From the NCBI GenBank assembly GCA_043736155.1, contig JAYTDA010000417.1, positions 1 to 16,131 on the forward strand: 16,131 nucleotides of DNA, given 5' to 3'. Made by a program: the position numbers and the translations under genes. Below are positions 14,351 to 16,131 of the stretch, piece by piece; position 1 is the first letter of the stretch; each line of letters starts with the position of its first letter. The notes under the pieces are model-generated. The model was not told the DNA's origin. It saw only the letters and a program-made list of their open reading frames with translations, and made no database searches. The DNA comes from JANNRR01 sp043736155. Its GTDB lineage: Bacteria > Pseudomonadota > Alphaproteobacteria > Rhodobacterales > Rhodobacteraceae.

Positions 14351-14547
14351 CCTGTCACGGCGGGTGCGAATCTCTGTTCAGCCGAACGATATCGCGTCTG
14401 GCAAGCATTGCTACCAATATAATACCAAATATGCAAAATTGCTTGACTGGCTTAAGAAACCTCTTGTTTATACGCTTTAGTGCGGCGCAAGTCGGGGTAA
14501 GCGACAATAATGGTATCATAGAAAAGATACCACTACAGGACTACGCC
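14351..14547. promoter_or_regulatory. Divergent promoter/operator region with repeated TGGTA half-sites
   Basis: This AT-rich 197-bp region separates the transporter operon from the GntR gene. It holds an inverted repeat TGGTATC-8 bp-GATACCA (14511-14517 and 14526-14532), just before the regulator's ribosome site. Two direct repeats of TACCAA (14412-14417 and 14423-14428) are spaced exactly one helical turn (11 bp) apart and lie on the transporter side. All four share the core TGGTA, or TACCA on the other strand. A plus-strand promoter may be TTGACT (14443-14448) with TTTATA (14467-14472), 18 bp apart. HutC-type GntR repressors of amino-sugar genes bind TGGT-containing palindromes, so these are good candidates for regulator binding on both operons. 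This is inferred from pattern only. Confidence 0.6.
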
Positions 14548-15318
14548 ATGCCACAGACACCCGATGCCACCCTGTTTGAACCGTCCCGCTGGTACCGCAC
14601 CGGTCGCGGCCCGCGCTATGAACAGCTGTACCGCCACATCGCCGCCGCCATCTCCAGCGGTGTCCTGTTGCCCGAAATGCCTTTGCCGCCGGAACGCGAA
14701 TTGGCCGACATCGCCGAGGTGTCGCGGGTGACGGTGCGCAAGGCAGTGTTGCAGCTGGTCGAGGATGGCGTGCTGGAAAAGCGGCGTGGGGCTGGCACCT
14801 TTGTCCGGGCGCAGCCGCCCCGGATGGAACATTCGCTGTCGGCGCTGCTGTCTTTCACCGAATACATGCGCCAGCGCGGCAAGACCTCCAGCAGCCAGAT
14901 CCTGCGGCGCGGGCTGTTTTTACCCACCCCGGATGAACAGATGGCGCTGGGTCTGGCCGGGGCCGACCGGGTGGCGCGGGTGGACCGGCTGCGCAGCGCC
15001 GATGGCATGGCGATGGCGCTGGAATGGTCATCGCTGCCGCAGGACGTGCTGCCTGACCCCGACCGGGTGGAAACTTCGCTGTACGAAGTGCTGCGCGCCC
15101 TGGGCAATGCGCCGACCCGCGCGGTGCAACGCATCACCGCCGTCAATCTGGCCGCCCATGATGCGCAGCTGCTGCATCTGCCCGACGGGGCCGCCGTGCT
15201 GCGGATCGACCGCACCGCCTATCTGCCCTCGGGCCGCCCGATCGAGTTTACCCGCGGCCTCTATCGGTCTGACATCTACGATTTCGTAGCCGAATTGCGG
15301 CTGGAGCCAAAACCATGA
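14548..15318 (+). CDS. GntR/HutC-family transcriptional regulator with UTRA domain, NagQ-like
   Basis: The protein has 256 residues. The N-terminal winged helix (about 24-87) shows YEQLYRHIAAAISSGVLLP, the recognition region PPERELADIAEVSRVTVRKA (48-67) and the wing LVEDGVLEKRRGAGTFV (70-86). The C-terminal UTRA ligand domain (about 100-250) ends in IEFTRGLYRSDIYDFVAEL, the usual HutC-type close. It should repress the amino-sugar operons until a phosphorylated amino sugar such as GlcN-6-P or GlcNAc-6-P binds. I chose ATG 14548 because AGGA lies 7 nt upstream and the family N terminus begins there; the frame is open further upstream to 14431 but runs through the operator. The stop overlaps the GH20 start (ATGA). 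The name NagQ follows the alphaproteobacterial regulator in similar loci and is likely, not proven. Confidence 0.88.
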   Translation: MPQTPDATLFEPSRWYRTGRGPRYEQLYRHIAAAISSGVLLPEMPLPPERELADIAEVSRVTVRKAVLQLVEDGVLEKRRGAGTFVRAQPPRMEHSLSALLSFTEYMRQRGKTSSSQILRRGLFLPTPDEQMALGLAGADRVARVDRLRSADGMAMALEWSSLPQDVLPDPDRVETSLYEVLRALGNAPTRAVQRITAVNLAAHDAQLLHLPDGAAVLRIDRTAYLPSGRPIEFTRGLYRSDIYDFVAELRLEPKP

Positions 15319-16131
15319 AGCTGACGTTTGATGCCCGCATCGTCGCGGCTGAAATTCACTGTGAAATCGGCTCTGATACCGCGCTTGCCGCCCCGGTGTT
15401 CTGCTGTTCCAACTTTGTGCCGTCGTGGGTGGTGTCTGGCGGCACCCTGATCCGGTCCGAGGCGGGGTACACCGAGGTGGCGCTGCCCGACATTCCGGCG
15501 GGGGGGCGTGACACAACTGGTCATGGCCTATGTTCGCCCGGATTTCCGCCCGATGAACCGCGCATGGCTGCCGCTCGGCCCCTATCTGCGCACCAGCACC
15601 GGGCCGGTGCCACTGCCGCCGATGCCCGCCGGTGTCACCCCCTCAGACCGGGCAGATGACCCGTTGCCGGCGGCTGGACTGCGGCTGATCCCGCAACCAA
15701 CCCATTGGACCCCCACGGGCGGTGCCGCTGCTTTTTCCAGCTTTGCAGCAGACCATCCCGGCTTTGCCCGGGCCGATGCCCTGGCACTGCGTCTGGGCCT
15801 TGCCCCGCTGCTCTGCGCCACGGGAACGCCCATTTCAGTGTCTGTTCAGGCTGAAATCGCACCCGAAGCCTATGACCTGACGATTGCTGCCGATGCCATA
15901 ACCATCGATGCCAGCGATACTGCCGGTGTTTTCCACGCCGCCTTATCGCTGCTGTCCCTGCGCGAGACCCACAATGGTGCGATTCCGCTGGGTCAGATCA
16001 GCGACCAACCCCGGTTCGGCTGGCGCGGCCAGCACCTCGACTGTGCCCGGCACTACTACCAACCCGCCACGATCCTGCGCCTGCTGGACCTGATGGCGCT
16101 GTGCAAGCTTAACCGCTTTCACTGGCACTTT
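15315..16131 (+). pseudogene. Beta-N-acetylhexosaminidase (GH20), frameshifted at a G7 run and cut by window end
   Basis: The enzyme would release terminal GlcNAc from chito-oligosaccharides. It starts at ATG 15315, overlapping the regulator stop by four bases. The first 64 residues (MKLTFDARIVAAEIHCEIGS onward, to LPDIPAGG) are in one frame. At the run of seven G (15500-15506) the family sequence moves to another frame, continuing as VTQLVMAYVRPDFRPMNRAW and LPLGPYLRTSTGP. The second frame is open to the window end and reaches the GH20 catalytic-domain start, FGWRGQHLDCARHYYQP and CKLNRFHWHF (DxARHxY and KxNxFHWH patterns). One G fewer would restore a single open frame. As written, the protein ends at about 15659 after 114 residues. 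Phase variation, a true loss or a homopolymer sequencing error are all possible. Active-site residues lie beyond the window. Confidence 0.85.

Noticed and set aside
14431..14547. Upstream extension of the GntR regulator reading frame
   Set aside because: It would translate the promoter and operator region, has no ribosome site, and the family N terminus begins after ATG 14548.
1..16131. CRISPR arrays, tRNA or rRNA genes, insertion sequences, phage genes, toxin-antitoxin or defence systems
   Set aside because: None was seen: no regularly spaced repeats, no transposase or integrase motifs, and no clover-leaf or ribosomal RNA signatures. No new defence-like or mobile system is supported by this window.

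Overview
The window is GC-rich with dense, tightly packed genes. It looks like chromosomal DNA from an alphaproteobacterium, most likely Rhodobacteraceae. The main grounds are crotonyl-CoA carboxylase/reductase (ccr) and ethylmalonyl-CoA mutase (ecm) lying close together, an alphaproteobacterial-style N-acetylglucosamine locus under a GntR/HutC (NagQ-like) regulator, and a dispersed-type palindrome with a CCCCGGA/TCCGGGG core. All identifications come from reading translated sequence by eye; no database search was run.

Region 1 (1-4938), ethylmalonyl-CoA pathway. The minus strand carries a small membrane protein, a PlsB/PlsC-type acyltransferase and then ccr, whose 3' part lies outside the window. 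Divergently, ecm runs on the plus strand. Ccr makes ethylmalonyl-CoA and Ecm converts it to methylsuccinyl-CoA, so both serve C2 assimilation and C4/C5 acyl-CoA supply.

Region 2 (4939-8012), plus strand. It holds a 68-residue unknown protein, an SF1 helicase of RecD/UvrD type whose ribosome binding site lies in a hairpin arm, a stand-alone Lrp/AsnC effector (RAM) domain protein, and a short-chain dehydrogenase one base after it. A perfect 30-bp inverted repeat separates this block from the convergent nag operon and supplies the last codons and stop of nagA.

Region 3 (8089-16131), amino-sugar (GlcNAc/chito-oligosaccharide) locus. A divergent promoter region at 14351-14547, with several TGGTA half-sites, separates two operons. 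To the left run ABC transporter genes, a Gfo/Idh/MocA oxidoreductase, a SIS-domain glucosamine-6-phosphate deaminase (NagB-II type), a ROK sugar kinase and nagA. To the right run the GntR/UTRA regulator and a GH20 beta-N-acetylhexosaminidase that continues past the end. The intended route is hydrolysis of chito-oligosaccharides, ABC import of GlcNAc, phosphorylation, deacetylation and deamination to fructose-6-phosphate.

The notable feature is that this locus appears to be decaying at its uptake end. The two permeases are collapsed into one 401-residue reading frame. The solute-binding protein is reduced to about 45 N-terminal residues and joined out of frame to the middle of the ATPase. The ATPase has lost both Walker motifs and carries a second, frame-shifting deletion. 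The GH20 gene is frameshifted at a G7 run. The four downstream cytoplasmic genes and the regulator are all intact. Either the import and hydrolysis functions were lost recently, or the assembly of this region is wrong; coverage across the junctions would decide.
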